Assembly (NCBI RefSeq): GCF_015665295.1
Contig: NZ_JADFAJ010000030.1
Span: 1 to 42,220, forward strand
Length of the DNA: 42,220 nt
Origin: Maricaulis sp.
GTDB lineage: Bacteria; Pseudomonadota; Alphaproteobacteria; Caulobacterales; Maricaulaceae
Direction of reading: 5' to 3'
Below the pieces are notes generated by a model. The model searched no databases. It worked only from the letters and a program-made list of their open reading frames with translations, and was not told the origin of the DNA. The translations under genes were made by a program, and so were the position numbers. Within the stretch, counting starts at the first letter, position 1; each line of letters starts with the position of its first letter. Below, piece by piece: positions 23,506 to 32,167 of the stretch.

Positions 23506-23515
23506 GATACGTATC
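23506..23515. promoter_or_regulatory. 10-bp palindrome in the tetR leader
   Basis: GATACGTATC is a perfect palindrome four bases upstream of the tetR ATG. It could be an operator or translation-start structure, but it differs from the 15-bp site near the pump genes. Short palindromes also arise by chance. Confidence 0.25.
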
Positions 23516-23615
23516 CCCACAAACTCGATATGCAAGCAGTCCCCGGGCACAGGTATACCGACCACGGACCGATTTGGTCAAAGATAGTCTCGCAGCTGGC
23601 AAGGTGGCCATCATA

Positions 23616-24242
23616 ATGAATGATCCTGAATTCAAGCCGTTTCCGGCGCCCGGCGAACGCCTCGCCCCCTGTCACCCCAGCCCGGATACGCTTGCCCTGC
23701 TGACCCGGCGCAGATCGGCGACCGCAATCACGATGGCGGAACCCGGCCCGTCTGCTGACGAGCTCGACCGCCTCCTGGGAATTGCAGCACGCGTGCCCGA
23801 TCACGGCAAGCTGGCACCCTGGCGGTTCATGGTCTTCCAGGGCGAAGCCCGCGCCAGATTCGGACAGATTCTCGGCAAGGTCTTCAGCGCATCCACGCCG
23901 GATGCCACCGATGCGCAGCGCTGCTTCGAGGCTGAACGCTTCACCCGCGCACCGCTCGTCATCGCCGTCATCTCCACCGTGCTGGAAAGACACAAGGTAC
24001 CGGAATGGGAGCAGATCCTGTCCGCCGGTGCAGTTTGCCAAAACCTTTTGATTGCAGCCTCGGCCATGGGTTATGGCGCGCAATGGCTCACCGAATGGTA
24101 TGCCTTCGACCCTCAGGTGAAGGACGCGCTGGGCCTGCGCTCGGGCGAGCGGATCGCCGGCTTCATCTATGTCGGGACCGTCAATGACCAACCGGTGGAA
24201 CGCCCGCGGCCGCCAGCCCGGATCGATCACTGGATGGAATAG
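23616..24242 (+). CDS. nitroreductase family protein (YdjA-like)
   Basis: A 208-residue flavin enzyme that reduces nitro or related groups with NAD(P)H. Family marks: LLTRRRSATAITMAEPGPS (FMN phosphate-binding Arg/Ser), ARVPDHGKLAPWRFMVFQG (YdjA subgroup), SAGAVCQNLLIAASAMGYGA and RIAGFIYVGT. It lacks the long insertions of larger nitroreductases. The ATG at 23616 has AAGGTGG eight bases upstream; a TTG at 23574 is in frame but lies in the promoter region. It is convergent with queF, and its physiological substrate is unknown. Confidence 0.9.
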   Translation: MNDPEFKPFPAPGERLAPCHPSPDTLALLTRRRSATAITMAEPGPSADELDRLLGIAARVPDHGKLAPWRFMVFQGEARARFGQILGKVFSASTPDATDAQRCFEAERFTRAPLVIAVISTVLERHKVPEWEQILSAGAVCQNLLIAASAMGYGAQWLTEWYAFDPQVKDALGLRSGERIAGFIYVGTVNDQPVERPRPPARIDHWME

Positions 24243-24247
24243 GCAAG

Positions 24248-24283
24248 CGAGACGGGCGCTGCCGGGCGGCAACGCCCGTCTCG
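24248..24283. terminator. shared hairpin between convergent nitroreductase and queF genes
   Basis: CGAGACGGGCG (24248-24258) pairs with its exact complement at 24273-24283, and TGCC/GGCA extends the stem inside. There is no long T tract on either side. It may act as a bidirectional terminator or transcript-end stabiliser. Confidence 0.55.
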
Positions 24284-24302
24284 GTTCTGCAAACCGGACC
24301 GG

Positions 24303-24764
24303 TCAGCCCCGGCCGCGATAGCCCGGCACATCCTGGTCCGGGATCCAAACACCCTTGGGTGGCTCACCGGTCGCGAAGAACACGTCGATCGGAATCCCGC
24401 CACGCGGATACCAATACCCGCCGATACGCAGCCAGACCGGGTCGAGCTCCTTGACCAGGCGCTGGCCGATACCGGTCGTGCAGGCCTCGTGGAAGGCGCC
24501 ATGATTGCGGAAACTACCCAGATAAAGCTTCAGCGACTTGCTCTCGACGATCCAGTCGCGCGGCACATAATCAATCACCAGGTGAGCGAAGTCCGGCGCA
24601 CCGGTCACCGGGCAGAGCGAGGTGAACTCCGGGCACACGAAACGCGTCATGTAAGGCGCGTCACAGGGATTGGCGACGCGCTCGAGCTGCGCGGTTTCCG
24701 GATTGGCGGGCAGCGCGGTTGCGGAGCCGAGCTGGCCCAGATTGTCGTAGCGATCATCTGTCAT
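24303..24764 (-). CDS. queF: preQ1 synthase (7-cyano-7-deazaguanine reductase)
   Basis: A 153-residue enzyme that reduces preQ0 to preQ1 with NADPH in queuosine tRNA modification. The unimodular type I QueF pattern is clear: [15 protein letters not shown] with the nucleophilic Cys51 and Asp58, and the NADPH-binding [20 protein letters not shown]. It lies 37 bases after the Lrp-type regulator gene on the same strand. The short gap has no recognisable preQ1 riboswitch. No other que genes are in the window. Confidence 0.96.
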   Translation of the reverse strand: MTDDRYDNLGQLGSATALPANPETAQLERVANPCDAPYMTRFVCPEFTSLCPVTGAPDFAHLVIDYVPRDWIVESKSLKLYLGSFRNHGAFHEACTTGIGQRLVKELDPVWLRIGGYWYPRGGIPIDVFFATGEPPKGVWIPDQDVPGYRGRG

Positions 24765-24801
24765 GGCGCGGACTTAGTCCCGGCCTTGCCAACAGGCAAG
24801 T

Positions 24802-25284
24802 CTAAGCTGTGATCTGGACTTCGTCCGGCACCGGCATGGCGGTGCGCGAAAAGACGCGCCGGATGGTGAAGGAGGAGTGCAGGCGGGCGACGCCGGGCAG
24901 GCCGGACAACACCTCGCGGTGCACGCGCTCATAATCATTCGCGTCACGGACCAGAACCCGGATCAGATAGTCTGCCTCACCGCTCATGAGATAACATTCC
25001 ATCACTTCGGACACCTGCTCGACGGACTTCTCGAAGGCAACCAGCGTGTCGCGCTTCTGGTTGTCCAGTGTGACCTGGACATAAACCGTGATGCCGCGGC
25101 CCAGCGCCTTTTCCGACAGGATGGCGACATAGCGGTCGATTATCCCGGCCCCCTCCAGCGCCTTGACGCGGCGGTGGCAGGCCGAGGCCGACAGGCCGAC
25201 ACGCTCGGCCAGCTCGGCATTGGTCAGCCGGCCATGATCCTGCAACTGGTTGAGAATGGAGATATCAACGCTATCAAGACGCAA
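24802..25284 (-). CDS. Lrp/AsnC family transcriptional regulator
   Basis: A 160-residue regulator. The N-terminal winged helix (about 5-60) reads ISILNQLQDHGRLTNAELAE and VGLSASACHRRVKALEGAGI. The C-terminal RAM ligand domain (about 68-150) has ITVYVQVTLDNQKRDTLVAF and MSGEADYLIRVLVRDANDYE, and binds amino acids and oligomerises. The start is a TTG at 25284, supported by GGGAG eight bases upstream and by the family N-terminus. It is divergent from alanine dehydrogenase with a 205-base gap, an arrangement known for Lrp-type regulators of ald, so alanine is a likely effector. Confidence 0.92.
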   Translation of the reverse strand: MRLDSVDISILNQLQDHGRLTNAELAERVGLSASACHRRVKALEGAGIIDRYVAILSEKALGRGITVYVQVTLDNQKRDTLVAFEKSVEQVSEVMECYLMSGEADYLIRVLVRDANDYERVHREVLSGLPGVARLHSSFTIRRVFSRTAMPVPDEVQITA

Positions 25285-25489
25285 GGTACACTCTCCCGGG
25301 CATGGGGACTAAATCCGCAGATCATTCTGGATTATCGAGATGGCTTGGTATATATGTCGCCATCATTGCCGTATGTTGCACGATAATTCACAGCAAACGG
25401 TCCAAGTTGTCAAATTTAATCACGCAGGCCGCTTCTCGTAATCGAATATCGAAGGAAGCGCCGCACTGCCCAGCCCTTGAGGGATGATC

Positions 25490-26605
<1,116 letters not shown>

Positions 26606-26646
26606 CCATGCCGGCTTGATCAGAACCGTCTGACAAAGACAGGCCA

Positions 26647-26680
26647 GGGCAGCCACCGGACAGGGGCTGCCCTTTGCTTT
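26647..26680 (+). terminator. rho-independent terminator of ald
   Basis: GGGCAGCC (26647-26654) pairs with GGCTGCCC (26665-26672), followed by the T-rich TTTGCTTT. It lies 41 bases after the ald stop. Confidence 0.8.
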
Positions 26681-26777
26681 TGCGGCTTGCGCCATTACAG
26701 CGTGAAACTGTCACAAGAATCGTCGAGGGTTCGACTTTGGGGCGGCTGCATGGCTGCAGCGACGGGGGAGTGAAAGC

Positions 26778-27437
26778 GTGGCGAACCGCTATGATCTGGT
26801 CATCTTCGACTTCGACGGCACGCTCGCCGACAGCCTGACCTGGTTTCGCGGCGCGCTCGCCGATGTGGTCGATAAGCACGGGCTGGCGCCGATCGGCGAG
26901 GAGAAGGCAGAATCGCTGCGCGGCCTGACCCCCAAGGCGATCATGGACGAGCTGGACATCCCGGCCTGGAAAATCCCCTTCATCGCCGCTGACGTCCGCG
27001 CGCGTGCTGCCGAGAATATCGACAAGATCCACCTGTTTGACGGCATTCGCGACCTGGTGGAGGCGCTCTCGGACAGGGGTGTTGAACTCGCCGTGGTGTC
27101 ATCGAATGGCGAAACCGCGGTTCGCGCCGTGCTGGGCGAACCGCTCGCCAGTCGTTTCGGCCAGTTCGCCTGTGGCGCGGCCCTGTTCGGCAAGGCATCA
27201 ATCTTCCGCAAGGTGATCAGGCGCGCCAACACGACGCCTGATCGAACCTTGTGTATCGGCGATGAAGTCCGTGACATCGATGCAGCCCGCGAAGCCGGCT
27301 GCCACGCAGGTGCCGTCGAATGGGGCTTCGCCACGCCGGACATCCTTGCAGCCCAGGATCCGCACTACCTGTTTCGAAGACCGTCAGAGATCACCGACAG
27401 CCTGAGCATTGAGGCGCGCCGCCGCTCAGGCGGCTGA
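26778..27437 (+). CDS. HAD family hydrolase (phosphoglycolate phosphatase-like)
   Basis: A 219-residue phosphatase of the haloacid dehalogenase superfamily. Motif I is IFDFDGTLADS with the nucleophile Asp, motif II is AVVSSNGE, the motif III Lys is in ALFGKASIFRKVI, and motif IV is CIGDEVRDIDAA. A helical cap lies between motifs I and II (about 20-85), as in the Gph subgroup. Start is a GTG at 26778 with GGGAG upstream. The substrate cannot be named from the sequence. It stands alone between ald and the convergent nitronate monooxygenase. Confidence 0.88.
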   Translation: MANRYDLVIFDFDGTLADSLTWFRGALADVVDKHGLAPIGEEKAESLRGLTPKAIMDELDIPAWKIPFIAADVRARAAENIDKIHLFDGIRDLVEALSDRGVELAVVSSNGETAVRAVLGEPLASRFGQFACGAALFGKASIFRKVIRRANTTPDRTLCIGDEVRDIDAAREAGCHAGAVEWGFATPDILAAQDPHYLFRRPSEITDSLSIEARRRSGG

Positions 27438-27581
27438 GCCTGCCTGTCTCGACCCGGCCTGGCCTGCTCCGCCCTTGCGACACTTGCTGATGACAGCGCT
27501 GCCAGGTCGAGGCGCCCCCCCCCTGCCCCGCCCGACACAGGCGGGACGGAGCTGTGGAAGGCGCCGCTTCCAGACCTTTGA

Positions 27582-28544
27582 TCAGGCGCAGAGTCGCGCC
27601 CTGGCGGCATCATACTCGGCCTTGAGTTGATCGATATACTCGGCCGCCGGGCGGACGGCCTTGACCGATCCGATACCCTGGCCGGAGCCCCAGATATCCT
27701 TCCAGGCCTTCGCCTTGGAGCCGCCACCGGACCCGAAATTCATCGCCGACGGATCGCTTTCCGGCAAGGCGTCCGGATCAAGGCCGGCATCAATGATGGA
27801 CTTTTTGAGGTAGTTGCCGTGCACGCCGGTAAAGAGGTTCGTATAGACAATGTCTTCCGCGGACCCCTCGACAATACCCTGCTTGTATGCCGCTTCGGCG
27901 CGGGCCTCGGCGGTCGCGATGAAGGCCGAGCCGATATAGGCATAATCCGCACCCATCGCCTGGGCCGCGAGCACGCCGCCGCCGGTCGAAATGGCGCCGG
28001 AACACAGGATGGGACCGTCAAACCAGGACCGCGTCTCGGCAATGAAGCCGAAGGGTGACAGGGCGCCGGCATGGCCACCGGCACCGGAGGACACGCAGAT
28101 CAGGCCGGTCGCGCCCTTCTCGATCGCCTTGTGGGCAAAGCGCTGATTGATGACGTCATGCAGGGTGATGCCGCCCCAGGCCTGCACCGCCTGGTTCACT
28201 TCGGCCTGGGCTCCGAGCGAGGTGATCACCACCGGCACCTTGTATTTTTCGCACAGCTCCAGGTCTTCCTGCAGGCGATTATTGGAGCGGTGGACGATCT
28301 GGTTGACCGCAAACGGCGCGGCCGGCTTGTCCGGATTGGCGCGGTTGTAGCTCTCGAGCTCGGAGGTGATCTGGTCCAGCCACTCATCGAGCTGGCTGAC
28401 CGGGCGGGCATTGAGCGAGGGAAAGGACCCGACAATGCCGGCCTTGCACTGGGCCAGGACCAGGTCCGGGTTCGAGATGATGAAAAGCGGTGCGCCAATG
28501 ACAGGCAGGCGCAGCTTCCCCTTGAGAATGTCGGGTTCGGCCAT
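27582..28544 (-). CDS. nitronate monooxygenase family flavoprotein
   Basis: A 320-residue TIM-barrel FMN enzyme of the nitronate monooxygenase (2-nitropropane dioxygenase) family. Markers are LRLPVIGAPLFIISNPDLVL, AGIVGSFPSLNARPVSQLDE, CVSSGAGGHAGALSPFGF, GAISTGGGVLAAQAMGADYA (phosphate site) and YIGSAFIATAEARAEAAYKQ. Such enzymes oxidise toxic alkyl nitronates; some relatives have other roles. GGGGAG precedes the ATG. The 144 bases between this gene and the convergent HAD gene hold nothing recognisable. Confidence 0.93.
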   Translation of the reverse strand: MAEPDILKGKLRLPVIGAPLFIISNPDLVLAQCKAGIVGSFPSLNARPVSQLDEWLDQITSELESYNRANPDKPAAPFAVNQIVHRSNNRLQEDLELCEKYKVPVVITSLGAQAEVNQAVQAWGGITLHDVINQRFAHKAIEKGATGLICVSSGAGGHAGALSPFGFIAETRSWFDGPILCSGAISTGGGVLAAQAMGADYAYIGSAFIATAEARAEAAYKQGIVEGSAEDIVYTNLFTGVHGNYLKKSIIDAGLDPDALPESDPSAMNFGSGGGSKAKAWKDIWGSGQGIGSVKAVRPAAEYIDQLKAEYDAARARLCA

Positions 28545-28668
28545 GGGAACTCCCCTCTTGATGTCGACCAGGCTCGCGATCGCTTCTTTTGGCGACCCGC
28601 GATTGAACAGGGTTCATGGCGAAGGTTAGAGAGAGCGGTATGGGATGTCGAGCGCGCGGTGAAGCCGC

Positions 28669-28824
28669 TCAGTCATCATGACTGGCAGCCGCCTGCACGC
28701 CCTCGCCTGCGCCGGAAAAGATAAGCGCGAACAACAGGCCGATCAGCGCATTGTCGGTCAGCATCCAGCCCAGGGCCCAACCGCCGACAAACAGGCCGGC
28801 ATCGATGAGAATACGTCGTGTCAT
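28669..28824 (-). CDS. small 51-residue membrane protein
   Basis: A short frame that reads MTRRILIDAGLFVGGWALGW, then MLTDNALIGLLFALIFSGAG and a polar tail ending in SHDD. It starts with positively charged residues and contains two closely spaced hydrophobic stretches, so it is probably a small inner-membrane protein. It lies between the glycosylase and the nitronate monooxygenase genes on the same strand. The ribosome site is weak; an in-frame ATG at 28833 would add three residues. I do not recognise the family. Hydrophobic periodicity and position make chance less likely, but it remains unproven. Confidence 0.5.
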   Translation of the reverse strand: MTRRILIDAGLFVGGWALGWMLTDNALIGLLFALIFSGAGEGVQAAASHDD

Positions 28825-28917
28825 GACCGCCATTCGACCAGCCGAACTCGGCCAAGATAAGGCGTTTTGTAGGCAAGCTCAGCGGGACCGTGGCCGGCCT
28901 GGTCCCGTATGCCCGGA

Positions 28918-29538
28918 TCAGGCCGTCGCGCCGTCCGGCGGTGCATCGACATGCGCCCACATGTAATAGGCCAGCCAGGACCGGTAGGGCTTGAACATGG
29001 CGGCGGTCCGCACCGTCTTGCGGCGCCTTGAGGTCAGGCGCTCGAGTGTCTTGCGGGCGGCAACATCGCCGTCGGGCCAGACATCGCCCTCGCCGAAATA
29101 GAATATGTTCATCATGTCCGCCGTCCACTGGCCCACGCCCCATATCTCGGTCAGGCGGGCGCTGCGCTGGCCGATCGGCAGGGCGCGCAGCACATCCGTG
29201 TCGAGCCCGACCGTTCGGTGGGTTTCGGCGATGGTGATGATGGTGCGGGTCTTGGCGCCCGAGAGGCCGCAGGCTCTCAAGCTTTCGGTATTGCCGGGAC
29301 AGAAATGGTCGAGCAGGTCGGCATCGCCGGCACTGGCTTCAACCCGGCCCCAGATCGCCGCAGCAGCCTTCACCGATATCTGCTGCCCGGCAATGGCCCG
29401 GCACAGATAATCGGGGAAGGCCAGATCATCGCGTCGCGGCAGTTTCAACGCACCCTGATGCCGGATCGCGGCATACAGGTCCGGAAACAGCGGCTCGGCG
29501 GCGGCGAGAAGATGGTCATGGACGGCGCGGTGCGGCAT
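28918..29538 (-). CDS. DNA-3-methyladenine glycosylase II-like (AlkA, HhH-GPD)
   Basis: A 206-residue DNA repair enzyme that excises alkylated purines. The helix-hairpin-helix is LTEIWGVGQWTADMMNIF, followed by the Gly/Pro-Asp segment FGEGDVWPDGDVAARK with the catalytic Asp at about 158. The region DYLCRAIAGQQISVKAAAAI is the conserved first helix pair of this superfamily. It lacks the N-terminal beta domain of E. coli AlkA and matches the shorter MAG form common in alphaproteobacteria. No ada or alkB gene is nearby. Confidence 0.92.
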   Translation of the reverse strand: MPHRAVHDHLLAAAEPLFPDLYAAIRHQGALKLPRRDDLAFPDYLCRAIAGQQISVKAAAAIWGRVEASAGDADLLDHFCPGNTESLRACGLSGAKTRTIITIAETHRTVGLDTDVLRALPIGQRSARLTEIWGVGQWTADMMNIFYFGEGDVWPDGDVAARKTLERLTSRRRKTVRTAAMFKPYRSWLAYYMWAHVDAPPDGATA

Positions 29539-29575
29539 GGGCGCAGGCTAGCGCCCTGCCGCACCGACGTCGATA

Positions 29576-31042
29576 TCAGCGGCTCAGGAAATCAGGCATG
29601 CAGGCCGCATCCCGCGAGCCCGCACAGCCTTGCGCCGCAAACCGGACCAGGATCTCGTCCGGTCCAAAAGCGGCCGTCGCGAGCCCGGCGGTGTCAATCT
29701 CTGCCAGCAAGCCGAACGGATCGAACGGGCCATTGAGCATGGCCAGGATTTCACTGGCGGCGCCGTCGGACCGGGCATCCAGGGCGGCCAGCATGCGGGC
29801 CTGGGAGTAGCGTCGGTCGTCCGCCTCGTAGAGCGAGCGCAGCGCTGCCTCGTAAGACCCGGCGCCATGCAATTCGGTCATGCGCGCATCGAGCAGAAGG
29901 TGAAACAGCGCGCCGCCGCCATAGACCAGGGTCCGGTTCTCCTGCTTGTTCTCGCCGGCCTCGGCCAAGCTGACAGGCCCGCTTTGGATACGCCCAAGCA
30001 GGAAGCGGCGAATCTGTCCTTCGATCATGAAAATGACATCGTCGGCCTCGACCAGCTCCGTGCGGTAGAGGGTTTTCATGGTGAGATAGTCGGTCCCGCC
30101 TTCGGTGAACCATTGCAGCTCGGCATCCGGCTGTCGTGAGATGGCAATGCCGATCCAGGCGTGCAGCGACTCATGTGCGAGCGAGCGAGCCCACATCAGG
30201 CGCTCATGCTCACGGAAGGGCGCAGGCAGGCGTTGCCCGAAACTTTCGGCGAAGGCACCGCCATCATTCATGTCATCCTCGCCGAACGCCACGAGATAGC
30301 GCTCCATCGGAACGCCACCGAAAATCCCGGTGTAGGCGGCAAGGCTGCGGCGCAGCACCTCCGCAAAGGCCGGCCGCGCTTCATCGAAGACGGATTCACT
30401 GATGATCACCACGTCAAGGCCGTCGAGGGTGACCGTTTGCGGCTCGAGGTCCGGGCCAAGGACAACAAGATTGCGGATCAGGCTGTTCAGCCCGGACACC
30501 GCGAACGCATTCGCGTCAACCTCTGCCCAGGGCGTCACGGCCTGCCAGCCTTCCGGCATGATCATGCGGACATCAAACTGGCAGTCTCCCCAACCATAGC
30601 TGACCGCCAGAACAGACTGGAGAACAAAGTAAAAGCCGTCGTCAAACCGATAGGCGATTTCCTCCTTGCCGATATTCCATTCGGCGCGATCATGGTCGGC
30701 AGTCAGCGTGTAGCGGTATCCGTCCCAGCGCGCCTCGCTGTCGCCAGGCAATTGCCAGGTGCCATAGCCGGCATAATCAGCCGCGACGACCACACCGTCA
30801 GACCGCTCAAAGACCATATCCGACAGGAAGTCAGCCTGCCCGTCCTGCGTTCCTGGAGCCTCTCGCCACGAGATGTCGATGGCGCCTTGTGAACCCGGCG
30901 CGGAAACCGCGATATCGAACCGGTTCTCCTCCACGTGCGCAATCCGTACGCGGACCGGATCGGCGGGACACTCGGCCCCGGCCGCGCCCAGGCCGACCGA
31001 AAGCGTCACGGCCAACACGGCCACAGGTTTGACGTATCCCAT
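29576..31042 (-). CDS. exported M61-like zinc metallopeptidase
   Basis: A 488-residue secreted or periplasmic protein. Signal peptide about 1-23. The zinc site is HESLH (His290, Glu291, His294) with the third ligand Glu314 in WFTEGGTDYL, the gluzincin arrangement and spacing of M61 (glycyl aminopeptidase) and M1 relatives. The segment before it (PMERYLVAFGEDDMNDGGAF) and the N-terminal beta region also fit M61. The PDZ domain that follows in many M61 members is not evident. The ATG at 31042 has GGAG seven bases upstream; the frame is open to 31129. Divergent from the PepSY protein gene. The substrate is unknown. Confidence 0.82.
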   Translation of the reverse strand: MGYVKPVAVLAVTLSVGLGAAGAECPADPVRVRIAHVEENRFDIAVSAPGSQGAIDISWREAPGTQDGQADFLSDMVFERSDGVVVAADYAGYGTWQLPGDSEARWDGYRYTLTADHDRAEWNIGKEEIAYRFDDGFYFVLQSVLAVSYGWGDCQFDVRMIMPEGWQAVTPWAEVDANAFAVSGLNSLIRNLVVLGPDLEPQTVTLDGLDVVIISESVFDEARPAFAEVLRRSLAAYTGIFGGVPMERYLVAFGEDDMNDGGAFAESFGQRLPAPFREHERLMWARSLAHESLHAWIGIAISRQPDAELQWFTEGGTDYLTMKTLYRTELVEADDVIFMIEGQIRRFLLGRIQSGPVSLAEAGENKQENRTLVYGGGALFHLLLDARMTELHGAGSYEAALRSLYEADDRRYSQARMLAALDARSDGAASEILAMLNGPFDPFGLLAEIDTAGLATAAFGPDEILVRFAAQGCAGSRDAACMPDFLSR

Positions 31043-31155
31043 ATGGAAACTCCGAAGATTGCGTTTCGCCCAGGATGCGCCTGCACACAGTTTTGGATGC
31101 GATGCCCGGATCCGGTGTACACCTGACATCGCAAAACATTGCCCCGGGAGGCACC

Positions 31156-31869
31156 GTGAAACTCCATCGATTGATGAGCCAGATTCATCTCTGGCTGGGT
31201 GCAGCCTTCGGCGTGCAGGTCATGCTGTGGCTGGTTTCGGGCCTCGTCATGGTGATCATTCCCATCGAGGAAATCCGCGGCGAACACCTGCGCCATGACG
31301 AGGCTGACCACCCGCTCGACTGGGCTGACGAGGCTTTGCCACTGGCCAGCATTCTGGCCGCCCGCGAGACCGAAGTGACAGCCGCGCGGACCGGCTGGCT
31401 GGCCGGACAGCCGGTTTGGCGACTGGAAACGGCAGCGGGACCGGTCATGATCAACGCCCGCACCGGCGTGACGCTGTCGCCGATCAGCGAGGCGCTCGCT
31501 GTCAACATCGCCGCCACCCGCCAGAACGGGCTGGGCGAGATTGCGGACATTGACTGGCTGACCGACCCGCCTCGCGAAGCCGGACTCGCCGTACCGGCCT
31601 GGCGGATCGACTTCGCCGCCGGCGACACCACGCCGCCCGCCACTTTCTACATCAACAGCCAGACCGGCGAGCTGCGCGCCGTGCGCACCACGGCCTGGCG
31701 TGTCTACGACTTCTTCTGGGGCGTCCACATCATGGACTGGTCGAGCCGGGAGAATTTCAATTCCTGGTGGATCAAGGTGACCACCATGATCGCCCTGCTC
31801 TTCGGCATGGCCGGCGCCTATCTGACGGTCTGGCGCCTGTGGATGATGGGACACAATCGGCGGGCTTGA
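31156..31869 (+). CDS. PepSY domain-containing membrane protein
   Basis: A 237-residue protein with one N-terminal membrane helix (about 14-36; QVMLWLVSGLVMVIIP), a large probably periplasmic domain and one C-terminal helix (about 208-226; MIALLFGMAGAYLTVW). The middle holds PepSY-like elements, such as RIDFAAGDTTPPATFYINSQ followed by TGELRAV. The C-terminal DFFWGVHIMDWSSRENFNSW matches PepSY_TM-type proteins. The start is a GTG at 31156 with GGGAGG five bases upstream; the frame extends to 31075 without support. PepSY proteins are tied to peptidase inhibition or metal handling. It is divergent from the M61-like peptidase, which may be its partner. Confidence 0.82.
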   Translation: MKLHRLMSQIHLWLGAAFGVQVMLWLVSGLVMVIIPIEEIRGEHLRHDEADHPLDWADEALPLASILAARETEVTAARTGWLAGQPVWRLETAAGPVMINARTGVTLSPISEALAVNIAATRQNGLGEIADIDWLTDPPREAGLAVPAWRIDFAAGDTTPPATFYINSQTGELRAVRTTAWRVYDFFWGVHIMDWSSRENFNSWWIKVTTMIALLFGMAGAYLTVWRLWMMGHNRRA

Positions 31870-32005
31870 GGCGCGATGACCTGCTGCGGCCTGCCCCGGT
31901 TGTTATGCCCCCGTTGTTTGCCCCCGTCGCACTGCCTGCGGGCAGCACCGCTTCGCCCCGGCGTGCACGCCCTGCCGATGGCTTGCCACCCGAAGCCCGC
32001 AGGGC

Positions 32006-32026
32006 GAAGGGTGAAGGGTGAAGGGT
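32006..32026. repeat. three tandem GAAGGGT units next to tRNA-Leu
   Basis: GAAGGGT is repeated three times head to tail (32006-32026) and abuts the encoded CCA end of the tRNA gene. The surrounding 31870-32025 region holds nothing else recognisable. Confidence 0.8.
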
Positions 32027-32112
32027 GGTGCGGGCGGCCGGACTTGAACCGGCACGACCTTGCGGTCGACAGATTTTAAGTCTGCTGCGTCTACCGATTC
32101 CGCCACGCCCGC
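32026..32112 (-). tRNA. tRNA-Leu (anticodon TAA)
   Basis: On the minus strand the sequence begins GCGGGCGTGGCGGAATCGG and ends in the T-arm GGTTCAAGTCC, acceptor complement CGCCCGC and encoded ACCA. The anticodon arm reads CAGACTTAAAATCTG, giving anticodon TAA. The long variable arm (GTCGACCGCAAGGTCGT region) is the class II form expected for leucine. Length is 87 bases with CCA. No integrase or duplicated 3' end is seen nearby, so it is not an occupied integration site within this window. Confidence 0.97.
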
Positions 32113-32167
32113 GGGAGGGACACGACCATGATCCTACACCGCTTCGGCAGACTGGCCAGCCGGTCGG

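Noticed and set aside
22854-24272. 472-residue TetR fusion protein suggested by the long open frame
   Set aside because: The part upstream of 23501 is antisense to the nitroreductase and the TetR domain starts at the ATG at 23501.
24765-24801. preQ1 riboswitch before queF
   Set aside because: Only 37 bases separate queF from the preceding gene, and no preQ1 aptamer pattern is present.
31870-32112. tRNA-Leu as an integration site for a genomic island
   Set aside because: No integrase, no repeated tRNA 3' end and no change in gene type on either side within the window.
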